Shown in pieces: positions 36,176 through 44,450 of a stretch of DNA of 64,000 nt. This stretch comes from Bradyrhizobium sp. SZCCT0231 (lineage in GTDB: Bacteria; Pseudomonadota; Alphaproteobacteria; Rhizobiales; Xanthobacteraceae). A program made the translations under genes and the position numbers. Every line of letters starts with the position of its first letter. The stretch's first letter is position 1. The notes under the pieces are model-generated. The model was given only the letters and a program-made list of their open reading frames with translations. It had not been told where the DNA came from and made no database searches. The stretch covers positions 744,001-808,000 of the forward strand of contig NZ_JAFCKP010000001.1 of the NCBI RefSeq assembly GCF_018130245.1. Direction: 5' to 3'.

Positions 36176-37099
36176 ATGGATAAGCTCGGCAGCCTCCGGG
36201 CCTTCGTGAAGGTGGTCGAAAGCGGCAGCTTTGCCGAGGCCGGCCGGCAGCTGCGGCTGTCGCGCTCGGCGATCAGCAAGTACATCGCCGACCTCGAGGA
36301 GAGCCTCGGCGTCCAGCTCCTGAACCGCACCACCCGGCACGCCAGCCCGACCGAGAACGGCCAGCGCTATTTCGAGCGCGCGGTCGTGATCCTCTCGGAG
36401 ATCGAGGTCGCCGACCAGGCGGTGACGCAGGCGCAGTCGGCGCCGCGCGGGCTGCTCCGCGTCAACGCGCCGATGTCGTTCGGCACCATGCGGCTCGGGC
36501 CGGTGCTGGCCGATTTCATGGCGCGCTATGCTGAACTTCAGCTCCAGATCGTGCTCAGCGACGATCTGCTCGATCCGGTCCAGGACGGCTTTGACGTGAC
36601 GTTGCGGATCGCGGAGCTGGAATCCTCCAGCCTGATCGCGCGAAAGATCATGCCGGTTGCGCGCATGATCTGCGCCTCGCCGGATTATCTGGCGCGCCAC
36701 GGCACGCCGAAACATCCGCAGGATCTGCGTGAGCACGCCTCGCTGACCTACGGCTTCCTGCTGACAGGCAATCAGTGGAAACTCACGGGCAGCGACGGCG
36801 ATCACTGGATTCAGCCGGCATGGTCACTCTGCGTGAACAACGCCGAGGTGCTGCGCGACGTCGCGATCAAGGGCAGGGGGCTGGCGCTGCTGCCCGAGTT
36901 CATCGCGGCTGACGCCTTGCGGAAAGGCGAGCTGCGGACGGTGCTGGATAGCTATTCTGCGCCGCCGCTCGCGCTCTATGCGGTCTATCCGCCGACGCGG
37001 CACCTTTCGGTCAAGGTGCGGCTGTTCATCGATTTTCTGGTCGAGCGGTTTGGGCGCGACGTGGACGAAGCCGGCGGGCGCAGGGCGACGACTCGCTAG
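36176..37099 (+). CDS. LysR-family regulator of the dioxygenase/esterase pair
   Basis: A 307-residue LysR protein. The HTH is MDKLGSLRAFVKVVESGSFA, then AEAGRQLRLSRSAISKYIAD; the linker LGVQLLNRTTRHASPTENGQ is of the CrgA/DmlR-like group. The effector domain covers residues ~90-300. It is divergent from the MhqO-like dioxygenase, with two similar 16-base sites in the gap. A quinone or phenolic effector is inferred from the neighbours only. Confidence 0.87.
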   Translation: MDKLGSLRAFVKVVESGSFAEAGRQLRLSRSAISKYIADLEESLGVQLLNRTTRHASPTENGQRYFERAVVILSEIEVADQAVTQAQSAPRGLLRVNAPMSFGTMRLGPVLADFMARYAELQLQIVLSDDLLDPVQDGFDVTLRIAELESSSLIARKIMPVARMICASPDYLARHGTPKHPQDLREHASLTYGFLLTGNQWKLTGSDGDHWIQPAWSLCVNNAEVLRDVAIKGRGLALLPEFIAADALRKGELRTVLDSYSAPPLALYAVYPPTRHLSVKVRLFIDFLVERFGRDVDEAGGRRATTR

Positions 37100-37453
37100 A
37101 GGGAAGAGGTCAGCGATCTTGCCGGAAAACGCGAGTACAGGTCGACCTTGGGCAAGATGCGGAAGGGCGCCTTCGAAACAGGTTTTGGTCAGCTCGATCA
37201 GATCGCCCGTATCGACCCACTGAGAGTCCCACGCAGATGGCTGGACACTATTATACCGCAACGGAAACCTGAACTTTCTTCCGATCGCTTGGGACTCATA
37301 TTTGCGTCCCGGCTTCGCGCCTTAGGACCAGAGAGCTTCAGCCGCTGCCGGGGCGTCGCCGAGGGCTCTCTTCCAGGCCGCAGCGAAAAGCGGCGGCATG
37401 ATGTGTAGCTCGCCGGCACTTCTCGACTTGATTTCAACAAGCAGGAGGAGCCT
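37100..37453. other. Gap between LysR and the small secreted protein
   Basis: About 350 bases. On the minus strand an open frame from a TTG at 37261 runs back into the LysR gene; its first ~50 residues look protein-like but have no recognisable family. No hairpin or repeat was found. A good ribosome site (aggagg) precedes the next gene. Confidence 0.4.
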
Positions 37454-37930
37454 ATGCGGAAGTCTCTCACCTTTTTCCTGTCCGGCCTGGCATTGGCCGT
37501 CGCGGCGTCACCCGCCGTAGCCGGCGAGCGGGTGCTCGAGTTCAAGCTGATCACGAAGCCGATCGACCTCAAGGTCATCGAGGCCGCAAACGTCGAAGGA
37601 CAGACGGTTGTGTCTGGTAAATTCTTTGGGGTCGCCGTCTTCAGCGATGGCCGTATCGGAGTGAAAGAGTTCGTGAATACTTCGGACTTGCTCAAAGGGT
37701 CGGGCCCCTTCTTCGGCTATAGCACTTACACGTTCGAGGAGGGCTCGATCACGGCGCGCTACACTGGTTCGGCCAAAGATGGCAAATCAACGGGTGAATA
37801 CACGATTCTGTCGGGCACAGGTGCTTATGCGAACGCCACGGGTACGGGAACAATCGAAAGCGCGCCGAACCCGTTCAAAGGCGTCAACCTGCTGAACATA
37901 AAGCTCGTCGTCAAAACGTCCGGCTCATGA
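37454..37930 (+). CDS. Small secreted beta-rich protein (possibly allene-oxide-cyclase/dirigent-like barrel)
   Basis: A 158-residue protein. It has a signal peptide (MRKSLTFFLSGLALAVAASP, cut at AVA-GE) and a very good ribosome site (aggagg). The mature part is strand-rich: KFFGVAVFSDGRIGVKEFVN, SITARYTGSAKDGKSTGEYT and ILSGTGAYANATGTGTI. The last block resembles the glycine-rich strand pattern of AOC/dirigent-like barrels, where a quantity 'G.GxY.xA.GxG' is typical; this is a fold guess, not a function. It stands alone, far from its neighbours. Confidence 0.65.
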   Translation: MRKSLTFFLSGLALAVAASPAVAGERVLEFKLITKPIDLKVIEAANVEGQTVVSGKFFGVAVFSDGRIGVKEFVNTSDLLKGSGPFFGYSTYTFEEGSITARYTGSAKDGKSTGEYTILSGTGAYANATGTGTIESAPNPFKGVNLLNIKLVVKTSGS

Positions 37931-38535
37931 CAGCGCAATGGTCACAGGTTTCCGGCACGAAGGAAGTTGATCCCTCGTGTGGGTGTTGGCCCGGCCGGCG
38001 GCTCATTGCTGGCCGGGCGACCCGCTGAAACACGATTGGAGTCGGAAGATTGATCCTGTTGACCCGCTTGAGACAGTCCGCAGCCCGGCCTGAGCGCTGA
38101 TTTGCTGCGGCGACCGTATCACGAACTGACGCGGTCGCCCCACTGGCCTTGATCGTAGGCCTGCAGGATGCGGACAAAATCAGCCATGCTGGATTGATCT
38201 CGGTGTTCGGCTACAGCCGCAACCCGAGTATCGGATGCAGGCTGGTTCCCTTGCCAATACCGCATGAGGAGATCGGCGATGTTTCTCATAGCGTACTCTC
38301 AGCAGACAAATGTGACGGTCGACACCAGGGACTTGGAGCGGCATCCTGCCGCTCGATCAGGAGAAAGGCCGGCGGGCGCTACGCCGCCGGACTTGTCCTG
38401 CAACTGCCGGCTCGCGGGGCCGGTTCCGTTGCCTTTCACTCTGCGTTTGTAAATAGCAAGAGCACTTGGTTGTCGCCATTGTGCGGGGGTATGACGTGGC
38501 CATACTGAGGTAGGCTCAGACGCTACGCTGCGAAT
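37931..38535. other. 600-base intergenic stretch
   Basis: Holds one possible small minus-strand gene (38119-38289), described separately, and a G/C hairpin near 38375 (ccggcggg...cgccgg) of terminator type. The rest shows no gene. Confidence 0.45.
38119..38289 (-). CDS. Possible 56-residue small protein
   Basis: An ATG at 38289 opens a frame of 56 codons ending in TGA at 38119. The product starts MRNIADLLMRYWQGNQPASD and ends ADFVRILQAYDQGQWGDRVS. It looks like a compact two-helix protein and has a mild ribosome site (tgagag). Codon bias is mixed, so it may be chance; no family is recognised. A hairpin lies upstream of it on the same strand. Confidence 0.35.
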   Translation of the reverse strand: MRNIADLLMRYWQGNQPASDTRVAAVAEHRDQSSMADFVRILQAYDQGQWGDRVSS

Positions 38536-41229
38536 TTAGTCGAGCGGGCGCTGCTCGGCGGGGCGGAGCAGATCGTCAAGCGCGCTCATCGACGCTTCCC
38601 GCAGCGCGGCGAGTTCGCGAGCCGCACCCGGGCATTCCTGCAGGGGCATCGCGGCCGCCGCCAGCTCGATCTCGCGGCAGCGTTCGAACAGGCGGACGAG
38701 ACCGAGCGCACTCGCCGCGCTGCCGAGCTGATGCGCGGATCGTGCCAGCTGGGCGTGATCGCCAATCGCGGCGGCCTTGGTGATGTCCTCGATCAGCTTC
38801 TCGCCGGTCTCGTCCAGCAGATGGTGGAGCCTGTCGATTTGCGCGGCGCCGAGCAGCTCCCGCTGGTCTTCGAGAAAGTGCCGGTCGATCAATGCACCGG
38901 CCGCAAGCTGTGTTGCGGTCGTCTCCTGCGCGGCATCGTCCTCGATCGCTTCGCGCAGCGCGTTGATCAGGATCGGCTTGCTGACGACCTTGGCAATGCC
39001 GGCGCCGGCGAGCCGTTCTCGGGCGCTGGTGGACACGTCCGCGGTCACGGCGATAATGCGCGGCATCTTCGGCAGACCGAGCTTGGCGATCCGCGACGCC
39101 GCCTCGACTCCGTCCATGTCGGGCATGTGCAGATCCATCAGGATGACGTCGAACGCCTGGTCGCGGGCGAGCTCGACGGCCGATGTGCCGTTCCTGGCGA
39201 TCGTGGCGCGGTGGCCGAGCCTCTTCAGAATCGCTTCGCCGACTTCGCAATTGACGGGATCGTCGTCGACCAGCAGCGCATGCAGCTGTCGCGACGGCGG
39301 CGCAAGCGCGCCTTGCGCGATGCCGTTTCCAGCAAGGCCAAGCGGCACTTCGAGCGTGAAGGTGCTGCCTGCGCCCGGCGTGCTCTCAACCGTCAACTCG
39401 CCGTGCATCAGTCGGGTGAGGCGGCGTGCGATCGCAAGGCCAAGGCCGGTGCCGCCGAAGCCCCGCGCGATGCTGTCGTCGGCCTGGACGAAATCCTCGA
39501 AGATCCGCTCGTGCAGGTCGGGCGCGATGCCGATGCCGGTGTCGCGAACGGTGATGCGAAGCAGCACGTGATCGTCGTGCCGCTCGGCTGCCGCGTTCAC
39601 GCCGATCCCGCCGCTCGGGGTGAACTTGATCGCGTTGCCGATCAGATTGAGCAGGATGCGATTGAGCCTGACGGGATCGCCATGCGCGGCGGTGTTGACC
39701 GTCGCATCGCCGGCGAGGTCGAAGGTCAGACCCTTGTCCAGGGCCTGCGGGCGCATCAGATCGGCCGCGGCCTCGATGAGCTGGTCGAGACGGAAGTCGC
39801 GCGTCTCCAGCATTTCGGTGCTGGCCTCGAGGCGCGCATATTCCAGCACCGCATCGACCAGCGCGATCAGCGTTTCCCCCGACGCCGCCGCGGTGGCGAG
39901 GTGACGGCGCTGGGCCTCGCTGAGGCTGCCGTCGTCCAATAATTGCAGCACGCCCATGACGCCGTTCAGCGGCGTGCGCAACTCGTGGCTGACGACGGCG
40001 AGGAAGCGCGACTTGGTCTCGTTGGCCGCTACGGCCGCGCTACGCGCGCGCTCGGCGGCGTCGTGCTCGGCAAGCGCCTGGTCGCGCGCCTTCTCGAGCT
40101 CCGAGGTGCGCTCGACCACCTTGCGCTCGAGCGTGGCATAGGACTCGCGAAGATGCGCCGCCATGCGGTTGAACTGGTCGCCGAGCGCCTCCAGCTCGTC
40201 ACCGGTCCTGATCGCGAGCCGCTGGCCGAGATCGCCGCTGCCGATCCGCTTGGCTCCTTGCGTCAGCATCTGGATCGGCACGGTCATGCGCCGGCTGAGA
40301 ACGAGCGACACCAGCACCGCACCGACCAGCAGGATGACGAGGAGAAAGGTCGAGCGGCCGATCGAGGCGTAGATCGGCGCGTAAGCTTCGGTGAGCGGCA
40401 ACTCGACGAACACCAGCCAGCCGAGCGAGGGCACCGTCGCATAGGTCGACAGCACGCGTTGGCCGGACAGATCCTCCTTGACGAGGCCGCCCGAAGGCGG
40501 CCCGACGCCGTCGAGCGCGGCGCGGACGTCGGCCTGGCCGGAGAGATCGCTGCGCTGTAGCGCCCGCCACAGGTCGGGATGGGCGATCAACACGCCCATG
40601 CGGTCGACCACATAGGCCTTGCCGGTGTTGCCGACCCTGATCCCGGCGACCAGGTCCCAGATGAAGCGCAGATTGACCTCGGCGACGATCACATCGGGAG
40701 CGCGGCCGGTGCCGCGCGTGGCGAGCGTCATGAACGGCTCGGTGTCGCCGAAGAAGTAGACGGGTCCGTAATAGGCCCGGCTGTCATTGGCGCCGCGGAA
40801 GGCGGGCGAGGCGGAGAGGTCCGCGTTGCTGCCGACCTTGTCGGCGACACGGCGCGACACGCGCACCTGCTCGCGGCCCTGCGCGTCGAGCTGGGCGATC
40901 TCCGCGATCGCAGGCGAGAGGCGCAGGAGGCGGATGGCGTTCAGCCGCTCGTCCTCGTTGGTCGACAGTTCCGGCGGCAGCCGCGCGAGCCACCTGATCT
41001 GGTTCTCGATCTGGCCGATGAACTGGCCGATCTGAATGGCTGCGGAGGCCGCCTGCTCGCGTTGGGTCGCCGCCAGCAGCTGCTTCTGTTCGCGATAGGA
41101 GAACCAGACGTCGAAGCCGGTGCTGATGGCGAGCGCGGCAAAGGCAAGCGCGACGATCGAGTAGAGATACTTTCTGAACAACCGGCCGGGAGGCGTCCGC
41201 GAAGATCCCTGGTCGACCGGCTCGTTCAC
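38536..41229 (-). CDS. Hybrid sensor histidine kinase with receiver and Hpt domains
   Basis: An 897-residue inner-membrane kinase. The first span is at residues ~22-45, a Cache-like periplasmic sensor at ~46-285 (YYGPVYFFGDTEPFMTLATR), the second span at ~293-312 and HAMP at ~313-365. HisKA has the phosphorylated His415 in VVSHELRTPLNGV. HATPase runs ~515-630 (N box NLIGNAIKF, DTGIGIA, GGTGLGLAI). The receiver has D699 in ILMDLHMPDMDG. The Hpt domain has His833 in SAHQLGSAASAL. All phosphorelay residues are present, so phosphate can pass His-Asp-His to an unlinked regulator. The GTG at 41229 overlaps the stop of the binding-protein gene. Confidence 0.9.
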   Translation of the reverse strand: MNEPVDQGSSRTPPGRLFRKYLYSIVALAFAALAISTGFDVWFSYREQKQLLAATQREQAASAAIQIGQFIGQIENQIRWLARLPPELSTNEDERLNAIRLLRLSPAIAEIAQLDAQGREQVRVSRRVADKVGSNADLSASPAFRGANDSRAYYGPVYFFGDTEPFMTLATRGTGRAPDVIVAEVNLRFIWDLVAGIRVGNTGKAYVVDRMGVLIAHPDLWRALQRSDLSGQADVRAALDGVGPPSGGLVKEDLSGQRVLSTYATVPSLGWLVFVELPLTEAYAPIYASIGRSTFLLVILLVGAVLVSLVLSRRMTVPIQMLTQGAKRIGSGDLGQRLAIRTGDELEALGDQFNRMAAHLRESYATLERKVVERTSELEKARDQALAEHDAAERARSAAVAANETKSRFLAVVSHELRTPLNGVMGVLQLLDDGSLSEAQRRHLATAAASGETLIALVDAVLEYARLEASTEMLETRDFRLDQLIEAAADLMRPQALDKGLTFDLAGDATVNTAAHGDPVRLNRILLNLIGNAIKFTPSGGIGVNAAAERHDDHVLLRITVRDTGIGIAPDLHERIFEDFVQADDSIARGFGGTGLGLAIARRLTRLMHGELTVESTPGAGSTFTLEVPLGLAGNGIAQGALAPPSRQLHALLVDDDPVNCEVGEAILKRLGHRATIARNGTSAVELARDQAFDVILMDLHMPDMDGVEAASRIAKLGLPKMPRIIAVTADVSTSARERLAGAGIAKVVSKPILINALREAIEDDAAQETTATQLAAGALIDRHFLEDQRELLGAAQIDRLHHLLDETGEKLIEDITKAAAIGDHAQLARSAHQLGSAASALGLVRLFERCREIELAAAAMPLQECPGAARELAALREASMSALDDLLRPAEQRPLD

Positions 41230-42260
41230 TCGCGGATCTCGTCGGCGCGCGCGAGCAGCGTGAATGGGATCGTCAAGCCGAGCGTGCGGGCGACCGTGCG
41301 GTTGATCAGCAGCTCGTATTTGCGCGGCGATTGCACCGGCAGATCGCCGGCCTTGGTGCCGCGCAGGATGAGATCGACATAATCGGCCGAGCGCACCTCG
41401 AGGGTCGGCCCGTAGCTCATCAGCCCGCCGGCATCCATGAAGTAATGGAACGGATAGATCGTGGGCACGCGGTATTTGGCGGCTGCCGCGACGACCGCGT
41501 GCCGGTTCACCACCAGAAAGCTGTCGACGAGTGCAAGCATCGCCGCCTTGGGCGGTTCGGAGAAGCGCCTGATGGCTTCGTCGATCTCCGTTGGCGCGTT
41601 GACGGGCGCGGGGACCGCGGAGACGCCGGACGCTGCGGCCTCCTGCTCGATCGATTCGAGGAAGAAGCGGCCGCCGCGCGGAGTGGTCGCCGGGTTGAAC
41701 AGGACACCGACACGCGCGACATCGGGCACGGCCTCGCGGATCAGCTGGAGCCATTTGCCGCCCATCTCGGCGGTGCTGTTGGTGAAGCCGGTGGCGTTGC
41801 CGCCGGGATGCGCGAGGCTTGCGACGAAGCCATTGCCGACCGGATCGTTCGCGGTCGCAAACACGACCGGAATGGTCTTGGTGGCGGCAAGGACGGCCGC
41901 GGTCTCGACGGTCGATCCGGTCAGGATCACGTCCGGCTTGAGATCGAGCAATTCTTGAACGGCGGTCTTCAGTCTGTCCGGTGCGCCGAAGGTCGAACGG
42001 AGCTCGAGGCGGAAATTGACGCCTTCGACCCAGCCGCGTTGCCGCAAGCCGGCAATGAGGCCGCCCAGGCGGGAGGTCGGGCTGTCCGTCATGCTCCGTC
42101 TGGTCAGTTCGTCGTCGAGCGGCAACGCGGTCAGCGAGGCGACGATCCGCATGCGATCCGGCGTTGCGCCGAGCGCGATCCAGCCCGCGGCCGATGCACC
42201 TGCAAGGCGAAGGACATCGCGGCGATTGATCGCCGAGGAAACGAAAGACTGCCCCGTCAT
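41226..42260 (-). CDS. ABC-type substrate-binding protein (ABC_sub_bind family), Tat-exported
   Basis: A 344-residue periplasmic protein. The N-terminus has a twin-arginine signal (SAINRRDVLRLAGASAAGW). The rest fits the ABC_sub_bind family common in Bradyrhizobium: GLIAGLRQRGWVEGVNF, DVILTGSTVETAAVLAAT, TIPVVFATANDPVGNGFVAS and LAHPGGNATGFTN. No permease or ATPase genes are near. Instead it overlaps by four bases the gene of a hybrid histidine kinase with a periplasmic sensor domain, so it may bring a ligand to the kinase. The ATG at 42260 is chosen because it leads directly into the Tat motif. Confidence 0.85.
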   Translation of the reverse strand: MTGQSFVSSAINRRDVLRLAGASAAGWIALGATPDRMRIVASLTALPLDDELTRRSMTDSPTSRLGGLIAGLRQRGWVEGVNFRLELRSTFGAPDRLKTAVQELLDLKPDVILTGSTVETAAVLAATKTIPVVFATANDPVGNGFVASLAHPGGNATGFTNSTAEMGGKWLQLIREAVPDVARVGVLFNPATTPRGGRFFLESIEQEAAASGVSAVPAPVNAPTEIDEAIRRFSEPPKAAMLALVDSFLVVNRHAVVAAAAKYRVPTIYPFHYFMDAGGLMSYGPTLEVRSADYVDLILRGTKAGDLPVQSPRKYELLINRTVARTLGLTIPFTLLARADEIRE

Positions 42261-42404
42261 GGAATGCGTTGCACGATCGCCTTTTGCTGGATGCTTAGCG
42301 CGAAAGCGGGATGCCCACAATCGACGAAAGGCGCATGTGAATGTTCGTTCGCACGCCTCCGGCCATCCATCGGCGACCGTCCTGTTGCCGTTCGAGCGCC
42401 ATGC

Positions 42405-43037
42405 CTAACGCCGCAGCGTGAACTCCTCCGCTCCCCGCCGATGCTCCCATTTCGCCTGCTCCAGCTCGGGGCGGTCGCATTCGGCTTCCGGATAGCCGAT
42501 GCAGAGATAGGCGATGAATTTCCAGGATTGCGGCACATCGAGGATGGCATGAATGCGATCCGGATTGAGGATCGACACCCAGCCGAGGCCGATGCCCTCC
42601 GCGCGCGCGGCGAGCCACATCGCGATGATCGCGGCGACCACGGAATATTCCGTCGTCTCTGGCATGGTGGCGCGGCCGAGGCCGTGGCCGATGTCGCTGG
42701 CCTTGTCCGCGAACACGGCGAGGTGGCCGGGCGCCTGTTCGAGGCCCGACAGTTTCAGCGTGGCATAGCGCGCTGCGCGGTCGCCGGAGTAGCAATTCAA
42801 CGCGTCGGCGTTGCACGCCTTGAAATCGTCCGTGACCGCCCGGCGCCGTGCGGCATCGTCGACGGTGACGAAGCGCCAGGGCTGGCTGAGGCCGACCGAA
42901 GGCGAGAGGCAGGCGGTCTCGATCAAGCGATCGATGGCGTCCGTCGGCAGCGGATCGCTGCGGAAGCGGCGCACGTCGCGGCGCCACACGAACAGCTCGC
43001 GCAGGTGCTGGCGGAAGGTATCGTCGAACTCGACCAT
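42405..43037 (-). CDS. bluB: BluB, 5,6-dimethylbenzimidazole synthase
   Basis: A 210-residue nitroreductase-fold flavoenzyme. It breaks down its own reduced FMN with O2 to give dimethylbenzimidazole, the lower ligand of cobalamin. Family features are FVWRRDVRRFRSDPL at the start, LSPSVGLSQPWRFVTV, and LGWVSILNPDRIHAILDVP, which separates BluB from ordinary nitroreductases. It begins four bases after the cobS stop and ends the cobU-cobS-bluB operon. The oxygen need fits the aerobic ring pathway in this cluster. Confidence 0.93.
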   Translation of the reverse strand: MVEFDDTFRQHLRELFVWRRDVRRFRSDPLPTDAIDRLIETACLSPSVGLSQPWRFVTVDDAARRRAVTDDFKACNADALNCYSGDRAARYATLKLSGLEQAPGHLAVFADKASDIGHGLGRATMPETTEYSVVAAIIAMWLAARAEGIGLGWVSILNPDRIHAILDVPQSWKFIAYLCIGYPEAECDRPELEQAKWEHRRGAEEFTLRR

Positions 43038-43041
43038 GAGG

Positions 43042-43824
43042 TCAGCGCCCCATCTGAAAGGACGCGGCCACCAGCAGGATCAGGATCTCGCCCGTCTGCT
43101 CGAACGCGCCCAGGATATCGCCGGTTTGCCCGCCGATCTGGCGGATGGCAAGCCGCGCCAGCATCAGGCCGGCGAGCGACAGCAGGATCAGGCCGACCAG
43201 AGCCTTGCCCGGCCCCAACGCCAGGGCAAGCGCGAGCGTTCCAACGGCGAAGGCGATGGCGACGCTGCGGCCCGGCGGCGACCCGGCGCTGGCCGACAGC
43301 CCATCAGGCCGCGCCGGGGCGACCAGCGACATGAAGGCCGGCACGCCGGCGCGGGCAGCCGTGTGCGCCGCGCACAGCGCAAGCATGACGGCCCATGGAT
43401 TTGCGATCGTCGCAAGCGCGCTCCAGCGCAGGCCGAACGACAGGATCAGCGCGCAGACGCCATAGGTCCCGATCCGGCTGTCGCGCATGATCTCGAGCTT
43501 GCGCTCGCGCGTGCGGCCGCCGCCAAGTCCGTCCGCGGTGTCGGCAAGTCCGTCCTCGTGCAGCGCGCCGGTGATGAGGGCGGTCGTGGCCAGCACGAGC
43601 AAAGCGGCAAGGCTCGGCGTCAGTCCGATCCGAATGGAGATCTTGTAGACCAGGGCGCCGGCGAGGCCGACCAGCAGTCCCGCGACGGGCAGCGCCCAGG
43701 TCGCGCGTGCGATCGCGCCGTCACCGGCGGGCTTCGACGATGCCACCGGCAGGACCGTCACGAACGACGCTGCGATTCGGAGATCGGCGACGACGTCTCG
43801 CAAAAATTCGGCGCGCGGGATCAT
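43042..43824 (-). CDS. cobS: CobS (CobV), adenosylcobinamide-GDP ribazoletransferase
   Basis: A 260-residue membrane enzyme that joins adenosylcobinamide-GDP and alpha-ribazole (phosphate) to complete adenosylcobalamin. The family pattern ALHEDGLADTADGLGGG holds the acidic metal-binding residues, with ERKLEIMRDSRIGTYG after it; about six hydrophobic segments follow. It is called CobV in Pseudomonas denitrificans and must not be confused with the CobS chelatase subunit. The ATG at 43824 overlaps the cobU stop (ATGA), and bluB follows after four bases. Confidence 0.92.
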   Translation of the reverse strand: MIPRAEFLRDVVADLRIAASFVTVLPVASSKPAGDGAIARATWALPVAGLLVGLAGALVYKISIRIGLTPSLAALLVLATTALITGALHEDGLADTADGLGGGRTRERKLEIMRDSRIGTYGVCALILSFGLRWSALATIANPWAVMLALCAAHTAARAGVPAFMSLVAPARPDGLSASAGSPPGRSVAIAFAVGTLALALALGPGKALVGLILLSLAGLMLARLAIRQIGGQTGDILGAFEQTGEILILLVAASFQMGR

Positions 43825-44324
43825 TTCAGCTTCATCGGCAGGCCGGCGACGACGAACTCGACCTCGTCGGCGACACCAGCAATGGTCTGGTTCATGATCC
43901 CGGCCGCGTCGCGAAAGCTGCGCGCCAGCGCGTTGTCGGGCACGATGCCGAGGCCGACTTCGTTGGTGACGAGAACGACGGGGCTGCTGAGATGGAGCAG
44001 GGTGGCGGCAAGCGCATTCACCTCGTGCTCCCAGTCGCGCGCCGCATGCATCAGGTTGGAGAGCCAGAGTGTCAGGCAGTCCACGAGCCTCGCGCCGCCG
44101 CCATCGGTTGCGAGCAGCGCGGGCACGAGATCGAGCGGGACTTCGCGCTCGATCCAACCGGTTCCGCGCCGCGCGCGGTGTCTTGCGATGCGTTCCTGCA
44201 TTTCGCCATCGAGCGCCTCGGCCGTCGCGATGTAGACCGCCTGGCCGGGAAAGCTGCGCGCGCGCGCTTCCGCCCGGGTGCTCTTGCCCGATCGCGCCCC
44301 TCCGGTGATCAAAATGACGGCCAT
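43821..44324 (-). CDS. cobU: CobU (CobP), adenosylcobinamide kinase/guanylyltransferase
   Basis: A 167-residue bifunctional enzyme that phosphorylates adenosylcobinamide and transfers GMP to it. P-loop GGARSGKSTRAE is at the N-terminus; the guanylylated His lies in RIARHRARRGTGW. LTLWLSNLM and VVLVTNEVGLGIVPDNAL are typical. It is the first gene of a minus-strand operon with cobS and bluB and is divergent from cbiB across 126 bases. The ribosome site (caggagacc) resembles the B12 box by chance; no other riboswitch part is present. Confidence 0.92.
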   Translation of the reverse strand: MAVILITGGARSGKSTRAEARARSFPGQAVYIATAEALDGEMQERIARHRARRGTGWIEREVPLDLVPALLATDGGGARLVDCLTLWLSNLMHAARDWEHEVNALAATLLHLSSPVVLVTNEVGLGIVPDNALARSFRDAAGIMNQTIAGVADEVEFVVAGLPMKLK

Positions 44325-44450
44325 GAAGGTCTCCTGCCGCCAGCACTAATCATCAAATGCGGCCAAAGACAAAGCCGAAATCAGGTGGCAAGGGGCTTGC
44401 GCTCGGCCGTCGTCTTGCGCAACAGGGGCGGAGCGAGACGGGAGATTTGC

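Noticed and set aside
36824-37261. 145-codon minus-strand frame overlapping the LysR gene end
   Set aside because: Two thirds of it is antisense to the LysR effector domain; the unique ~50 residues have a TTG start, no ribosome site and no family.
44310-44345. B12-box-like ggcaggagacc before cobU on the minus strand
   Set aside because: It serves as the ribosome site. The other conserved aptamer pieces (gcagccgcccccgcgac, gccactg, cgggaaggc) are missing from the 126-base gap.
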